Assembly (NCBI GenBank): GCA_937926355.1
Contig: CALAZP010000087.1
Location: 1-6,462, forward strand
Origin: an uncultured Saprospirales bacterium
GTDB lineage: Bacteria; Bacteroidota; Bacteroidia; Chitinophagales; Saprospiraceae
DNA length: 6,462 nucleotides
Direction: 5' to 3'
Shown: one piece after another, positions 6,373 through 6,462 of the stretch
Numbering within the stretch: the stretch's first letter is position 1
Layout: every line of letters begins with the position of its first letter
Position numbers and translations under genes: made by a program
Notes under the pieces: model-generated
Seen by the model: only the letters and a program-made list of their open reading frames with translations
What the model was told of the DNA's origin: nothing
Databases searched by the model: none

Positions 6373-6462
6373 TTATTCAATGATAATCATCTTCTTAGTA
6401 GCTGTATATTCACCAGCAGTCAATGTGTAGTATAGTACTCCAGCAGCTGGTAATTCCTTGCT
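6373..6462 (-). CDS. C-terminal end of a T9SS type A cargo protein (5' part outside window)
   Basis: Twenty-nine codons and a TAA stop (6375-6373) are in frame from the right edge. The tail reads LPAAGVLYYTLTAGEYTATKKMIIIE. The pattern GVLYYTL, a short turn, then TKKMIII matches the last two strands of the type A T9SS sorting domain (Por secretion tail), where G-x-Y-x-x-x-L and T-K-K-(M/L)-x-(V/I) are typical. The body of the protein is not visible, so its function cannot be stated. A strong terminator follows, so it is transcribed apart from the cohesin-like gene pair. Confidence 0.8.
   Translation of the reverse strand, partial: SKELPAAGVLYYTLTAGEYTATKKMIIIE

Overview
The window looks like chromosomal DNA from a gliding-type or surface-adhesive member of the Bacteroidota, probably from the Saprospiria/Cytophagia/Flavobacteriia range. 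The evidence is type IX secretion system (T9SS) C-terminal sorting domains on all three genes, SprB-type repeats, a promoter matching the Bacteroidota TTG-N19-TAnnTTTG pattern, no Shine-Dalgarno motifs and AT-rich spacers. Genus cannot be read from this sequence. All genes lie on the minus strand; the long plus-strand open frames are shadows of the minus-strand genes.

Layout in transcription order (right to left). Positions 6462-6373 hold the last 29 codons of a T9SS cargo gene whose body lies outside the window. It is closed by a strong intrinsic terminator (6342-6305). A clear Bacteroidota promoter (6272-6242) follows, then a 259-residue secreted protein (6210-5431) with a signal peptide, one cohesin-like domain and a type A T9SS sorting domain. 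After 37 bases with no terminator comes a giant gene that fills the rest of the window (5393 to 1) and runs off the left edge. Its visible 1797 residues comprise a signal peptide, seven cohesin-like domains, eight SprB-type repeats and nearly all of a type B (gliding motility-associated) sorting domain. Only the last few residues and the stop codon are missing.

How the genes fit together: the two complete or nearly complete genes look like one transcription unit coding for two cell-surface proteins. One is small with a single cohesin-like domain and a type A signal. The other is a very long filament with many cohesin-like domains and a type B signal. The first cohesin-like domain of the giant resembles the one in the small protein: both lack cysteines and both have an aromatic-Trp-Asp strand. 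The other six form a family with two cysteines each. The likely role is surface adhesion, matrix building or gliding. No enzyme, dockerin, RNA gene, CRISPR array or mobile element was seen.
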